From Endothia cerciana (Eukaryota; Ascomycota; Sordariomycetes; Diaporthales; Cryphonectriaceae), in assembly GCA_026119935.1 (NCBI GenBank), contig JALRMH010000017.1:248001-312000 (forward strand): a stretch of DNA of 64,000 nt. Direction: 5' to 3'. Shown one piece after another: positions 34,699 through 46,974 of the stretch. The position numbers and the translations under genes are program-made. Below the pieces are notes generated by a model that saw only the letters and a list, made by a program, of their open reading frames with translations, was not told the DNA's origin and did no database searches. Within the stretch, counting starts at the first letter, position 1; each line of letters starts with the position of its first letter.

Positions 34699-37600
34699 AT
34701 GGCGAACCCTCCAGAGAAGGGCAAGGACCGTAAGTTGCCACCGCGGGCAGCAAGCCTCCAGCGCATGCTGGAGATTGAGAGGAAGCAGAAGGTAAGTTTT
34801 TTTGCAGCCGCGCGCGATCCCCACCCCCCCCCCCCACTTTGCGCCGATCGCGCGCCAGGGAGGGACCGCTAGGCCCCCCCGTGTATGTCTCAGGATTGCG
34901 ATTGATCTGACTGTGACTGTGGCTCTTGCCCTTGCGCAGATGGAAAGGCTGCAGCAGCAGTCTCCCGCGCCGGCCCCAGGTCGCCGCGGCGTGTCGCCTG
35001 CCTCCACCTCCTCCTCGGGCTCCAAGCCAAGCCTGCTTTACCGCCGCCGGGAGTCCTCCGTGCCGCGACAGGACGACCGGGCGACGCCGGCTGCCAGGAG
35101 CTTCAACCTGCCGCCCCTCACCATTGACACGCAGCCCGCGCCGCGCAACAGCCCCTCGCAGGAGAGGAGACCAAAGCCGGCCGAGGCTAAGGACACGGCT
35201 CCCAAGGGGCCAAGGAGGCCTGACCGGGACGCCCTGCCCTCCATGGTGAAGGCGGCGACGGCCCACGAACCCTCGCATCTGAAGGTGGTGTCATTCGCGA
35301 CAGAGGACGGAGGAGACCAGTCAGACGGCTCGTCGATATGCCACTCGCCGACCTGGGACGACTTTGGGAAGAAGAGGAGGAAGCCGGCCGAGGACAAGAG
35401 GAAGAAGTTATCGAAGCAGCCACCTCCCGCGGCCATGGAGAACAGGCCGACGCCCAACTCGCGAGCCATGTCTGACTCGGTGCTGAGCAGCCAGCATGTC
35501 CGGCAGAGCTTGGAGGGTGCCCAGGCGGGTCAGCTCGACGGCGAACAGGCCGAGAGCCCACCCCCGCCGCTACCCTCCCAGCAGAACGGGGTGGAGTCCA
35601 TCGAGACGGTTGCGAGGAGCCCGGCCTTCATTGGTGGCGTGCGGCTGGAGCGGGAGCGGGAGCGGGAGCGGGAGCGGGAGCGGGAAACCGCGATGAAGAG
35701 GCTGATGAATGCTAGGGCGCCCTCGGCGGAACGGCCGGCGTCACGGCCGGCGTCGGAGGTACTGAGCCCAACATCACCGTCCATGGCTGATATGTCGACG
35801 AGGCGGGAGGCGGCACCCGCCGTCTCCTACCCCCCCACGTCCACCAAGACGCCCTTCTTGAAACAGTCGGGCAGCAACCCCAGGTCACGACGCGGGTCTC
35901 TCAGCAACGGTATCATGTCGGCGGCGGGGAAGCTGTTCGGCTCCAAGGAGAAGGACCTGAAGAATGAGCTGGGCTATGCCAGGAAGAACGAGTCACAGGA
36001 ATCGGTGCAGACGGTTCAGACCTTGTCCTCGTCCCCGCAGGACAGGGGTCGCCAGGCGGACGGGGTCCCCTCTACACATGCCAGAGGCCAGAGTTACGAC
36101 AGCCACGAGCGGCATGCCTCGCAGAAGGAGGGGAGGCGGGGGAAGCTCAGCCTCCCGCCGGTGTCGTGGAAGAACCCGAGGAGGAGCCGGACGTCCTCCA
36201 TGATCGCCGTGCCGCCGGATTCTGCCCGCGATACCTCGTTCTCGCTGGACCGCAGCCCCGGACTCGGGGAGGACAATTTCGACTTCCTCGAGCGACCTTT
36301 CTCGCCGCCTGTGGATAGCCCGCTGTCGCCGCCCGCAAGCCTGTCGGCGTCCATGAAGGCCAAGATAAGCCCCCAGCAGGCACCAGCGGCAGCTGCTCCA
36401 TCAGCGGCCCGGAAGCCTGGGAAAAAGAGGCTGAAGGACGCTATCAAGACGGGCTTCAGGCCATCCTCCACGGCCCCTGAGCCCACGCAGCTTCGACGCA
36501 CCCGGTCTCGCACATCGGATACGCTTGCCGGTGCCGAGACGGAGGTCCCTCTGTCTGGCACGCAGAGCAATCCAGCAGCTGGGCCAGCGGCGGAGGGCAG
36601 CCCGACCCGGTCCGGAAGAGGCGCACGGCCGTCTGTTGAGGCCGGCGTGGTCAGTCCCCTCGGCCAGCACCAGCCCACGGCCGGTCCGAAGGACTCGGGT
36701 GCTTCTTCTTCATCCTCACACCCCGACTCGGAGTCTCAACCGCCATCGCCCATGACGACACCCGACACCTCGAGGCCGCAGAGCTCAAAGGACAACCAGA
36801 CCATCCGCTTCGAGGATTTGGGGAGGGTGACACAGCAAGGAAACGCCCTTATGCGGAGCATTGGCGCCTCGGCCTTGGGTGAGCAACCATCTGGGTACTT
36901 CTCACCGGGGGAGAAGGGCACGCCCCGGATCAATGTCGACATACCGAACGTCAGCCAGAGTGACTTCCTGGAAAGACCGGGCGGACGACCGGGATCCGAT
37001 TTCCTCGAGGACCTGCCCAGCCAGCAGTTCCTGACTGACGAGCTGTGGGCGCCAAGCAGGAAGCAGCCGGATCCGGACCAGCTGTCCTTCACCAGCGCGC
37101 TCACGAGCATCGATGTCAAGAGGTCCGTCAAGGACCTGAACGTGACCGCCAACCCTTCCCTGCAGTCGCCAAGGGGGGGTGTGACGCCACTGTCACCTGG
37201 CCGGGATCAGAAGGATATTGCGAAAGCCACAAAGATGACAGTAAGGAAAGTCGAGATCGAGGTCAAGCAGGTCCCGGTGGGCCCCAAGAATCCTCACAAC
37301 CAGGATTTCGCGTCCAGGGTGTCGAACTCGACCTCCTTGCCGGCCCTGCCCCGCGAAGCTCTTCCCGTGCGGCTTGCCCAGTCAGGTCAGCAGCGGCTGC
37401 TGATGAATGAGGATCTTGACAAGCGGTCCCTCACCTCCCACACGCAGACCGACAGCCCGGACTCCTTCGCCCGGCCGTCCGGCAAGGTCTCCACCTACCT
37501 GCAGGAAACCCGCAAGGCCGCGCCCTCATCGCCGCGGGGGACGTCGTCGAGAGCAGGCGGCAACCCCCCACCCTCGGCCACCTCCCTCGCGGGCCCGCGG

Positions 37601-37915
37601 ACGTTCGCGCTGACGGGGCCCAAGGCGGCCCCGCCGCTCCACGACCCCCCGGCGGTCACGAGCAGCAAGCTCGACCGGCCCATCGCCAAGATGCTCGTCG
37701 AGTGCTGCCACTGCAAGTTCTACCAGGACATGCCCTCGCGGGTGTACGAGGCCATGGCGCGGCCCGACGACGTCGTCAAGGATAAGAGGCTTGGCGTGTC
37801 CGGGCAGGTGACCACGTGCGTCAAGTGCCCGTGGTGCAGCCACAACATGAGCACCGTGTGCTGCGCCGGGTATGCGGCTGTCGTCTACCTGAGGGAGAAG
37901 CTACACGGGCCCTGA
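34699..37915 (+). CDS. Large disordered fungal protein with C-terminal Cys-rich domain
   Basis: Two exons, 34699-34791 and 34940-37915, with a 148-nt intron, give 1022 residues. The first exon reads MANPPEKGKDRKLPPRAASL and ends LEIERKQK. I do not recognise a named family. Most of the protein is Ser/Pro/Arg-rich and disordered, with an (RE)n tract at about residue 265-283. Islands of likely conserved sequence include RRGSLSNGIMSAAGKLFGSKEKDLK, RFEDLGRVTQQGNALMRSIGASALGEQPSGYFSPGE and KMTVRKVEIEVKQVPVGPKNP. The last 80 residues hold six to eight Cys (ECCHCKFYQDMPSRVYE...TCVKCPWCSHNMSTVCCAGY), which looks like a zinc-binding module. A scaffold or cortical signalling role is possible but unproven. 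The intron contains a 12-C run. Confidence 0.85.
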
Positions 37916-40900
37916 AGAAAGAAGAAGGATAAGGCGTACAGGGGACGGGGGGGGGGGGAGACCCCGTTTTGTTCCCTGGTGAGAAAGAAGGGCCGCCCTC
38001 CAGGAAGTTTACGGATACGGAGACCACGAGGCCCGAATGAGGGTCGGGCCGACTGCGGGTATGTGTTGAAGATCGACTATTTGGCATCTTCCTATGACGG
38101 CTGAGGCGCGGACTACGGAAGGATGAAAAGATGAAAAGTGGATAGATAATCAGGGGCCGGCACTTGGATGGGTTCGGATGATCCGCTAATTGGGTTTTTT
38201 TTCTCTCCCGTTTTCTTCTCTCTATTCTCCACACGAAAGCATCTAGAGCTATGGGACCACGACGTACGCATACACTTGGGTAATCAGTTGTGGATGGTGG
38301 GGGAGGGGGAGGGTCAGCTGGGGTGAAGGTTCCCCTACTCGTCTCCTCTGCCATCAGCAATTTTTTTTTTCTAGCATCCACCGAGGCAACGTGGTGGTCT
38401 TATCATTCCCCCCCCCCTTTTTTTTCTTTCCTCTCGGCATCGCATGCATGCACGGTTTGGTAAAATCACCAGGGAGAGAAGAAGGAAAGAAGGAAAAAAA
38501 AACAAAAACCAAAGGATTATGGAAACTGGGGACCGGGGGGGGGGGGGAAATGTGGTCCTTGACGTTCTCTATACTCAGGTGGGATGGGATGGGGTGGATG
38601 GAATGGACGGGCTGAAGTGGAGAGAGAGGAAGGAGCATATATCCTTGATAGGTGATGAAATGTGTCTATGAATCCATATTCTAATGGTATGTACAATAAA
38701 TACTACGCCCCGGGGCCATACCTGGATGAAAGTTACTACTATGTTGTTGTTACCTTTGGAGAGGACGAGATAGCCACATTTTGTCTATAATGGTATCATA
38801 AGGTTCAATCCCATGGACCCGTCGAGGTCTCGCACTGACCCCTTCAGAGCCACAACGGTCCCAGGTGGACCGCGGGAGTCAATGGAGGGGAGGGGAAGGG
38901 CGCGGCTCACGGACTCTCCACGTGGCGGGAGAAAGCTCAACCCCGTTCGAGGAAGTAGAAGAAAAAGGGCACGCCCGGAAACCCCAGCCAGCTGAGAAGA
39001 GGGAGCTGTCTGCCAACGCACCGAACACACACCCCCCCCCCCCCGCCTGTTCTCATGCAAGGAAGAGCTGAAGTGCGGAAAGGGGAAAGGGTCTCCTCCT
39101 CACCCTCAGCTCGGCTCGACGATGGCGGAAAGGAAAAGGGCTTGGCCGAGCGGCTCGGCTTCCCTCTTTCTGTGCCGCTCGTGCATGCTGCTTGCTGGGC
39201 GGCCGTGCATGGTGAGGAAGAGACGTCAGGCAGGAATCTTGGTTTTATTATTCATTTTTCTCAACTCACTTTAATTTATTTATCGGGGCGTGTCACGTCC
39301 CTCCCCTTGCTTCGTCGACCGAAACTTGCTGGTTGATACACGCATTCTGAGACCGCATGCGCTGGTCGTACTTGTTACGACAACACACGGTCGTCCAAGA
39401 AGAATTTGGCGGGACGACCAGAAGGGAACCCCCCCTCCCCCCGGCCGGGGAGCGCCCCTCAATTTTATTTATTTTTATTTATTTTTATTTATTTATTTTT
39501 TTGGGGTGGACTTTCTAGAAGGCCCAAGCCCCGGACGCTAGGCGCCCAGAGAAAGAGTCCACCCCGCGCAAAGAGGAGAATTCGATAGTCGCGACGCCCC
39601 ACGCCCTGCTGCGAGTGCCGGCGCTGCAAGCCACTGCCGTTACCGTGGGCATCAGCTCCGTGCTAGTTCCCGCGGTCCCCTACTAAAGCACCTAGGTATG
39701 CACCTGGGGGGGGGGGGGTTCAGCTGGGAGGCCGGAATGGACCAGACGCGGGAAACTACTGAATCGAACGAGGACGGATCGAGCAGTGTGGGGAACCAGG
39801 CGGTGAAAGAAGAGGCAGAAGAAGTAGAAGCAGAAGAGAAAAGGAACGTTAAAGGCTTGTTTGACGTTAGGAGGGAAGAAGAAGAAAAGAAAGAAAAAGT
39901 GGGGGGGGGGGGTTATGTGCTATGTACGCAAACGGGGTGGTCGTCGGAAGCTCTGGCGTGTCGTCCATGATCCCTTGCTTCTGCTGCGTGCTCCCAAAAT
40001 CCTCAACACCACACTATACATCTCACGCCAACCCAGCGTCTCCACGAGGGGCCGTGGAGACACGTCAGCTTCGTATAGTGAGGATCACCCAAGTGGGGAT
40101 CCTTCTGGGCGAGCTATTTAGGGTTTAAACAGAGCGCTGCACCTAGTCATGGCTAGGCCCGGTGTTTCGCAGCCGCAGGAGACACCCGGAGTTCCACGTT
40201 GTGCATCAATCGATCGGCTGATCAGTCCTCCGTCAAGGCAGAATGCCACCTGCCGCACGCGCGCGCGCTGGCCATCGCCGTTCTCTCCTCTCCCTCTCCT
40301 TCCCCCTTCTCCCTGTCCCCCTCTCTTCTTCCGCTCTCTCTCTCTCACTCTCTCTCATTTCCGTTCCCCCCAGCCACTCATGTAAATCCTTACGCTGTAT
40401 GTCCCTCGATCCGCTGACGGGAGGTTGGGCCCCATCCCATCCCCTGGAACATGAGCGGAGTATCGTACTATGTTAGCCTGGGGGGACCACGTCAAGTTTT
40501 CTTGTCTCTCGCTGTCACAAGGTCCGTCATCGATCAGCTCGGGATGTAGAGCAGAGGTATACATACTGCGGCTCGTTTCCGCCGCCCCTCGTGGGCATCG
40601 GGGCGGGCGAGGACCACATGGTGTGGTCAGCCAGCAGCTCCTTTCCTTGCGTTTCCCCCCCCCCCCCTTCCCCTAAAACGTCTTCGTTATTTGTGAGACA
40701 TCTTACCCCTCCGCAATACTCAACGTGTCGAGGAGGTGGTGTGCACGGCAGCAAGGTTCCTGCCGTGTGCTGAAGACGAAACGGCCACGAGCCCGTCGTG
40801 AGGCCATACCACTGCTCGGACCGCCGAGGCCGAGACATATCATTCCCTTTGTCCTGACCGGCCTTCGAGACCACCTGGGAACAACGGAGAACAGGGCGAG

Positions 40901-41228
40901 GGGATCTAGAACCGAAGAGACCTTACTGGGGGGGGGCCTTGTGGAAAAGACAGCTAGCTAGCTGGTCTCGACAAAGAACCCCAATCCCGAGGGCCCGAAT
41001 CCGCATCCGGGGGAGCCCTCGAAGCTAATTTGTCATACGACTTGATGCTCGGGCCCAACCCGCCGAGCTCTTTGTCTTGGGGAGGCTTCTGCCTCGGGAC
41101 CTTGGCAGCGGGGGGGGGGGGGATGTTGTGTGTCTCTGAGGACCTTGGGCGTCTCCTCGTGAAAACACAACCCGACAAGGCTCTCAAAAGCATCCACGAC
41201 AGTCAAACAGTCACGAAACCTCGTTGAG
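37916..41228. other. 3.3-kb low-complexity spacer
   Basis: No supported gene. It holds the 3' UTR of the preceding gene and many homopolymer runs of G or C, 10-13 bases long (37947-37958, 38408-38417, 38535-38547, 39032-39044, 39706-39718, 39901-39912, 40655-40667, 41110-41122). There is also a T-rich TTTTTATTTA repeat at 39462-39502 and a CT-rich tract at 40285-40360 that may be part of the promoter of the next gene. Confidence 0.5.
39462..39502. repeat. AT-rich TTTTTATTTA-type repeat
   Basis: About four imperfect copies of an A/T unit of 8-10 bases in otherwise GC-rich DNA. Confidence 0.85.
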
Positions 41229-42176
41229 ATGCGGATGGACGATCGACGGCAGACATTCCCCGGCGGGATGGCACACACAGAAACGCCGTCCCTGACGCGG
41301 CCACCAACACCACCGCCTCCTCCCTCACCGGCGAGGTCACCCCCGCCAACATACTGGCACACAGGCCGCCTCTCTCCTGCCTCACCCGCCGCGGCCGACC
41401 AACAGCAGCCCCCATCCCCCCGGGTCTCACCAGTCTCCTCCGCGCTCCCCCCCTCCGCCGCCCGGCCCCTCTCGCCGATACTCACCAGCCCCCCACCGGC
41501 GGCGGTCGTCGCGAACACCACCAGCCGGGCGGCCGCCGCAGCGGCCGCGAACTCGACGCACAGCCGCCACACCTCGCTGCAGGGCACCATCTCCAGGATG
41601 CCCCCGATCCGCGAGGACGCGGACAGTATCTTCACGGACCTCGCGCACGCGGCGGGCAACCGGCAGAGGCCGCGGTCCCTGGGGTTCTACCAGTACGGCG
41701 AGGACTACATCACGGCGTACGACAGGGTGGGGTTGGCGCCGAGCCCGAGCCCGACGCCGCCGCCGCGGCCGGGGCGGCCGCTGAGCCGGGCGGCGAGCGT
41801 GCGGAGCGCGAGGTCCGTGAGGTCCTCCAGGTCCTGGGGGCCGGGGTCGGCGTGCTCGGGCCCGTCGACGGTGCCGACGTGCTGTCCCGGGCCGGAGGCC
41901 GCCGGCGGCGGCGGCGGCGGCGGCGGCGGTGGCTGCAGCATCATGAGCGGGAGCGGGACCGAGGCCGGGACGGTGACGGAGGGCACGGAGGGCAGCAGCA
42001 GCGCGGCGGGGCTGGACGGGGAGAAGGGGAGCGTGGGCTGGGATGAGGTCGAGAAGGGGGAAGCCAGGAGGAGGAGGAGGTCCTGGTGGAGACGGCGGAG
42101 GAGGATGATCTTGGTCGTGCTCGTGGTGCTGGCCGTTGCCGGGTTCGGGGTCGGCCTGGCTTTCGGACTACGATGA
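41229..42176 (+). CDS. Tail-anchored Ser/Pro-rich membrane protein
   Basis: Single-exon 315-residue protein. I do not recognise a named family. The first 230 residues are rich in Pro, Ser and Ala and look disordered. The middle block SRMPPIREDADSIFTDLAHAAGN followed by SLGFYQYGEDYITAYDRVGL is the most gene-like part and is probably conserved in fungi. A run of ten Gly (GGC repeat) at about 224-233 follows. The end is a basic cluster (RRRRRSWWRRRRR) directly before one hydrophobic helix (MILVVLVVLAVAGFGVGLAFGL), which reaches the C-terminus. That fits a tail-anchored protein facing the cytosol. A second ATG lies two codons downstream. An ATC microsatellite begins twelve bases after the stop. 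Confidence 0.78.
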   Translation: MRMDDRRQTFPGGMAHTETPSLTRPPTPPPPPSPARSPPPTYWHTGRLSPASPAAADQQQPPSPRVSPVSSALPPSAARPLSPILTSPPPAAVVANTTSRAAAAAAANSTHSRHTSLQGTISRMPPIREDADSIFTDLAHAAGNRQRPRSLGFYQYGEDYITAYDRVGLAPSPSPTPPPRPGRPLSRAASVRSARSVRSSRSWGPGSACSGPSTVPTCCPGPEAAGGGGGGGGGGCSIMSGSGTEAGTVTEGTEGSSSAAGLDGEKGSVGWDEVEKGEARRRRRSWWRRRRRMILVVLVVLAVAGFGVGLAFGLR

Positions 42177-42187
42177 CGGCGTGGATT

Positions 42188-42232
<45 letters not shown>

Positions 42233-42267
42233 GTCATCATCATCATCATCATCATCGTCATCGTCAT
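42188..42267. repeat. ATC trinucleotide microsatellite
   Basis: About 26 triplets of (ATC)n with three CGT-type interruptions, starting twelve bases after the stop codon of the tail-anchored protein gene and therefore probably inside its 3' UTR. Confidence 0.95.
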
Positions 42268-42382
42268 TCCGCACGCCGCGAATACCCCGTCTCCCTCACC
42301 ACGAGACATATATGAACGCGGCCACCTCTGCTTCTGGCTTTATAGGCTCTTTTCTACGCCGGCCGAGTTTCTTCTGGATCAC

Positions 42383-42412
42383 GATCCGATCCGATCCGAT
42401 CCGATCCGATCC
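42383..42412. repeat. GATCC pentamer, 6 copies
   Basis: Six perfect copies of GATCC in tandem. Confidence 0.93.
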
Positions 42413-42620
42413 GGGCCCCTCTTCGGCCCTCTGCTCCCCTGCCTTGATATGCGGCTCACGCATAATGGACATACGCGTACGCACGTACACACACCCCAAC
42501 ACACCTTGGGCAACCCTATTGTCTTCCTCATCGGACGCCCCAAAGTTGGGAGGGATGGTGGTCATAATTCCTGAGGAATTTCCCCCTCAGTATAACACAT
42601 TCACGACGGACGGCCGGCCA

Positions 42621-42644
42621 CGGCAGCGGCAGCGGCAGCGGCAG
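42621..42644. repeat. CGGCAG hexamer, 4 copies
   Basis: Four perfect copies of CGGCAG in tandem. Confidence 0.9.
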
Positions 42645-43545
42645 AAAGTGGTGGGCCTGATATCAAATCACATCACATCCCGAAAACCAGTCGGGCGCCA
42701 CACAGACCACGGCACCGGAAGGGGGTCCTGGCCGTCCCGCCCCCCTTCTCGAGACGAATCCGGGCGCGGGACCTCTGAAAGGGGAAATTCAGCAGAGAAT
42801 AAGCATAGTCACGGTCGTGTAACCCAAAAAATCAGGGCCTGACCTCGGGGACCCTCTCTTTAGTGTGTATGTGTGAGTGTGGGAGAGAGGACGCCACTTG
42901 CTTCTCGCCCGTTGGATCACGAGGGACCAGTCGGAAATCTTAGCAGCACACATGAGGCACAACGGGGACCATATTGCGGGCCGCCTCCCCATACTGTACT
43001 AAGAAAATCCCCGTATAGCCCGCAGGAGGGGGAAGTGGGGGAAGAAGAAAAAGGAACTATACCAGCATCACCACGAGTTCCGCCCCCCCCCCCCCCCCCC
43101 AATATGCACATCATCACCTGCACAACACCTCCCTCCGCCTCGAGACAAGCCACCGCGGCAGAGAAGGGGAAGGACAGGGAGAAAGGAGGGGGGTGCCTAC
43201 GATAATAGACCTTCTCTAGTGCAAGCCCGAGGAGCCACGTCCGAACGCCGCCGCCGTAAGCTGCCGTGTAACCTGGGGACTTCCCCAAACCCCGTCCCGG
43301 TCGTGCCGCTCGTGTCCTCGGCCTTCTTTATTTTCTCACTCCCCACCACAGTAACAAGGTTCGGTGGTGTTACGTTGGGCTCCCTCCCATGGGTGATGGC
43401 GGCAGGGGGCCCGTTTCTGGACCGTCCAGACGCGGGTGGTGGTGTATTGTGGCGTGTGTGTATATGTACTGGGGTGTTGGTTGCTGGTGGGAGGCAAGGC
43501 CCCAATCGGGAGAGGTGGAGGACATGTGTGGTCCGGTCCCCTTGG

Positions 43546-45813
43546 CTAACGAGATATACGAGCATCGCACCGGCTGGCTTCAGAAGAGGCGCCCAACACC
43601 AGTGGCCCTCTGAGGCGCTGCGTTTGAGGCTGCTGAGGCACGGAGCCAGCTACTTGCTGGTGCAGCCCAAACGTGACCGCGACTCTGGCTGGCGATCTGT
43701 CCATGTCCAGAGGAGAGTCCCGTGTGTCATATTGTGTGTCTATGACTGTCGGTCTAAAACCGCCCAAAGCAGGCTCCGCGAAATTACATGGGCCTATCCT
43801 TGCGTACCTCACCGCTCGGCATCTGCTGCCTCCTCCTCCCCAATGCTGCCTCTGCTGATAGCCCTGCTTCGTGACGTGCTCCTGCTTGAGGCTGTGACCC
43901 CTGACGGTCGCGCTCAGGAGCAGGCAGAAGCCCGCAAGCGCGGTCACGGTGATCCAGATGGCGCGCGGGCTGTCGTTGTACGCCTCCCCGGGCCGGGCGC
44001 CATCGCCTTGATGATGCCCACCACGGCCGTGGCGTCCCGGCTGAACCCGTCCGCGTCCGCCCGCCAGGCGGCCAGCCCCCGCAGCCGCGCCCTGGAGGCG
44101 TTCTGGAAGATGACCCCGCTGACCGCCACGCCGACCGCCTGCCCGAGGTTCCGCATGAAGGTGAAGAAGGCGACGGCGTCGGCGTTGAGCGCCGGCTCGC
44201 ACGCCGCCTGCATCGACAGGGCCATCGAGGGGAACAGCACGCCCGCGCCGAGGCTGACGGGGATGTTGAGGAAGATCCACGCGGCCACCGTCGTGTCGGG
44301 CTCCAGGAGGAGGAAGAGCCCCGCGCCGAAGGTCGTCAGTGCCCAGCCCACCCAGAGGGACCAGCGGTAGTGGCCCGTCCGCGCGGCGAGGTGCCCCACG
44401 AGGCCCGCGCCGGGCGCGACGCAGAGGGACTCGGGGAGGCCCGCCACGCCGGCGATGAGCGGCGTATAGAGCTTGACGCCTTGGTAGTAGAGCACTGTGA
44501 AGGAGGGGAGGGAAGCCCGTCAGTGTGACCCCAATCTGAGAATGGTTTTTCTTTTTTGGGGGGGGGCGGAGGGGGGGGTTGTTTGATGGATCCGCACCGA
44601 TGAAGTAGAGAATTGACCAGACGATCATCCCGTGGAAGAACGTCAGGATGTACGACACTATCATGTCCCAGTTGTTGAAGATGCCCTTCTTGATGATGGG
44701 CTCCCTGGCGAGCCTTGCCTCATACCAGGCAAAGCCGACCAGCGACACGGGGCCCAGGACGAGCGGTACCAGCACGGCCGCTGACCTCCAGGCATACATT
44801 GTGCCCCCGGCCGTCAGGCCGAAGAGGAACACGGTCGAGCTGGTCACGAACCACAGGCTGCCCACCCAGTCGAACCGCTTCAGCTTCTGCGGCACCTCGC
44901 CGGGGATCGCGCCCTGGTTGAGGAAGAAGCCCACGAGGGCCACGCCGGCGGCTATGATGGGTAGGTTGACATACTAGTCGGCCTCGCATCAGCAAAAGCG
45001 GCCTCAGGAGATAGCCTGCCCGGATCAAGGGGATGGATGTAGACCTACAAAGATCCAGCGCCACGTCACGTTCTGCGGTGAAGCCAGCACCTATCAGGGG
45101 ACCAAAAACAGTTCCGATGGCCCATGCTATGGAAACAATTGCCATCCACTCCCCTCTGAATTGTAGGGGCACCAGATCCGCGACAATCATCTCGGTAAGA
45201 GTCATGATGCCGCCTCCGCCGACACCCTGGACGGTCCGGCCGACGATGAGGACAGTGAAGTTTCCTGCCAGGCCGGCGACGAAGCAGCCGGCGAAGAAGA
45301 ACACGGAGGAGAGGTATATGAGCTGTGGAGGAGTTTGTTAGCAACGAGCCTTCCACAGCTTGATCTTCCACAACAAGGAAGTCTAGGTGGGAGGTGGGAG
45401 AGGCCTACATATTTCCGACCAAAGATGTTGCTGAGCGAGGCCACCGTCGGCTGCAGCGACGTCGAGGCGAGCAGGAAGCTCGTGCCCGACCAGAACGCCT
45501 GCAGCGCCGTGCCGCCAAGGTCCGTACTGACGGTCGGCAGTGCCACGGGGAGCGTGGTCGCGTCGAAGGCGATGGCTAGGCAGAGGGTGCACAGCGCGAG
45601 GAAGGCGAGCCTGAAGTGCCATGTTGGCTTAAACACAAGCCTGTCGTCGATCACCTCGACCCTTGCCGAGCTGTGGGCCGTGGGCGTCTTGTGCAGATCA
45701 GGGCTTGGGCCGCTGCGTTCCTCGGGCTCTGGGGGTGTTGAGGGCCCAGTGTCGGCTTCGAGGCTCGATTCACGCCCTGGCTTGCCCTCTGCACTTCGTG
45801 GCGAGAGCGACAT
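43546..45813 (-). CDS. MFS drug/metabolite efflux transporter with two frameshifts
   Basis: Four exons: 45813-45409, 45322-45049, 44973-44598 and 44494 downward, with introns of 86, 75 and 103 nt. After a soluble, Pro-rich N-terminus come MFS helices with family motifs: DATTLPVALP, LSNIFGRKY (loop 2-3), VGRTVQGVGGGG and GTVFGPLIGAGF (motif C). The expected continuation QNVTWRWIFYVNLP appears only after skipping one base near 45075. Exon 2 is 274 nt, while the flanking intron phases require a multiple of three. A second shift lies near 43990, where KAMAPGP must move to the frame of GEAYNDSPRAIWITVTALAGFCLLL. The true C-terminus is probably near TKQGY (about 43850); the open frame continues to 43546. 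Either an inactive efflux pump or two sequence errors. The type stays CDS because everything else is in order. Confidence 0.75.
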
Positions 45814-46267
45814 TGTAGAAGATGTGGGGGAAATATAGGTACAGCCAGTGTTCGAGCACTGGCGGTCGCTTTTTCCCGACAGAAGACGGATAGGAGTTTG
45901 TTGTTGGTGTGGTTATGAGCATCAGAATCACAAAAGAACCTCTCTTGAAAGTGACTAGGAGATCTATATAACTATTGACCTTCGCACAGGGCAAGTAAAT
46001 AAGCATGAAGGCATCCGATGGCAGACATGAGCCAAAGTTCTGGCCGACTCCGCTCCCTGGTTACTATGTCCAGCACCCACCAACGCCTCCATGGACGGAG
46101 GACCCAGAAGGATTGTGCGGTCAAAAGCCGCAAAAATGGAATTGAACCGTGGATACGTCCATAGGACGTGTTTGAAGCAACAGGAGCACCTACGTTTGGT
46201 TTTGTGGCGGAAATCGTCAACTGATAGGAATCACTGAAGCTCAGGGAAGATGCACCTCGTTGATGCC

Positions 46268-46301
<34 letters not shown>

Positions 46302-46969
46302 CTCCACCTCACTCAGCTATTGTCAACATTGCCCTACAACGTCCGTCCTATCACTGGAAGAGGTGAGTCCTGTGTTGTACCTGCGGCACAGCTCTTCGTT
46401 GCTCCGCAGGAATGCGGCTCGTCACAGCAAATTTCCGTGCATGCAGGATAATCGGAAGAAATCAGATGAGGTGAGGCCATCAGCGGTCGGACCCAGATCC
46501 GTTCACCTCCTCGCCGGGGCCTCATAGGGCTAAAATATGCCAGCTGCGAATGTGTGAATCCACTAGGTCCTCGAGGCTCGAGATCACCCGCAAATGGCAT
46601 ATATTCCAAGAGTCACGCCTAGATCCTGTTAGTGATGTGGGCGATTCGGCGAATCAATCAGCACGTGAATAACTTGACCGGTATCACCGTAACCATCGGG
46701 GCTGACAGGCCAGCATCCATGCAAGGAGCCCACGAGGGAATGGTTTTTTGGTGGTTTTCTTTCTTTCTTTTTTCATTTTTTTATTCTTTTTACCGTGCGT
46801 GCTGCCAGGGAAGCAAGTGCTTGGTTGTCAAGACATGTCGTTGTCCGGCTCCGTCGGCGGATTGATTATAAGACCGTACTGGGTCTCGAGGTGTCGCTAT
46901 ATTAATAAGCATACACTTGCACAGCAAACTGCATTCCTTCGCCATGTAATGCTAATATCACAACGTTTA
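45814..46969. other. Gene-free spacer
   Basis: No supported gene. A 25-T run lies at 46277-46301. The 100 bases before 45813 presumably hold the promoter of the transporter gene. Confidence 0.45.
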
Positions 46970-46974
46970 CCTAC

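Larger units (their letters stand above)
42177..43545. other. Spacer with three microsatellites
   Basis: No supported gene. It holds three simple repeats (separate entries) and an 18-C run at 43083-43100, the longest G/C homopolymer in the window. Confidence 0.5.

Noticed and set aside
43219..44370. 383-codon plus-strand frame opposite the MFS gene
   Set aside because: Shadow of the MFS coding strand; no domain, and the opposite strand holds clear transporter helices.
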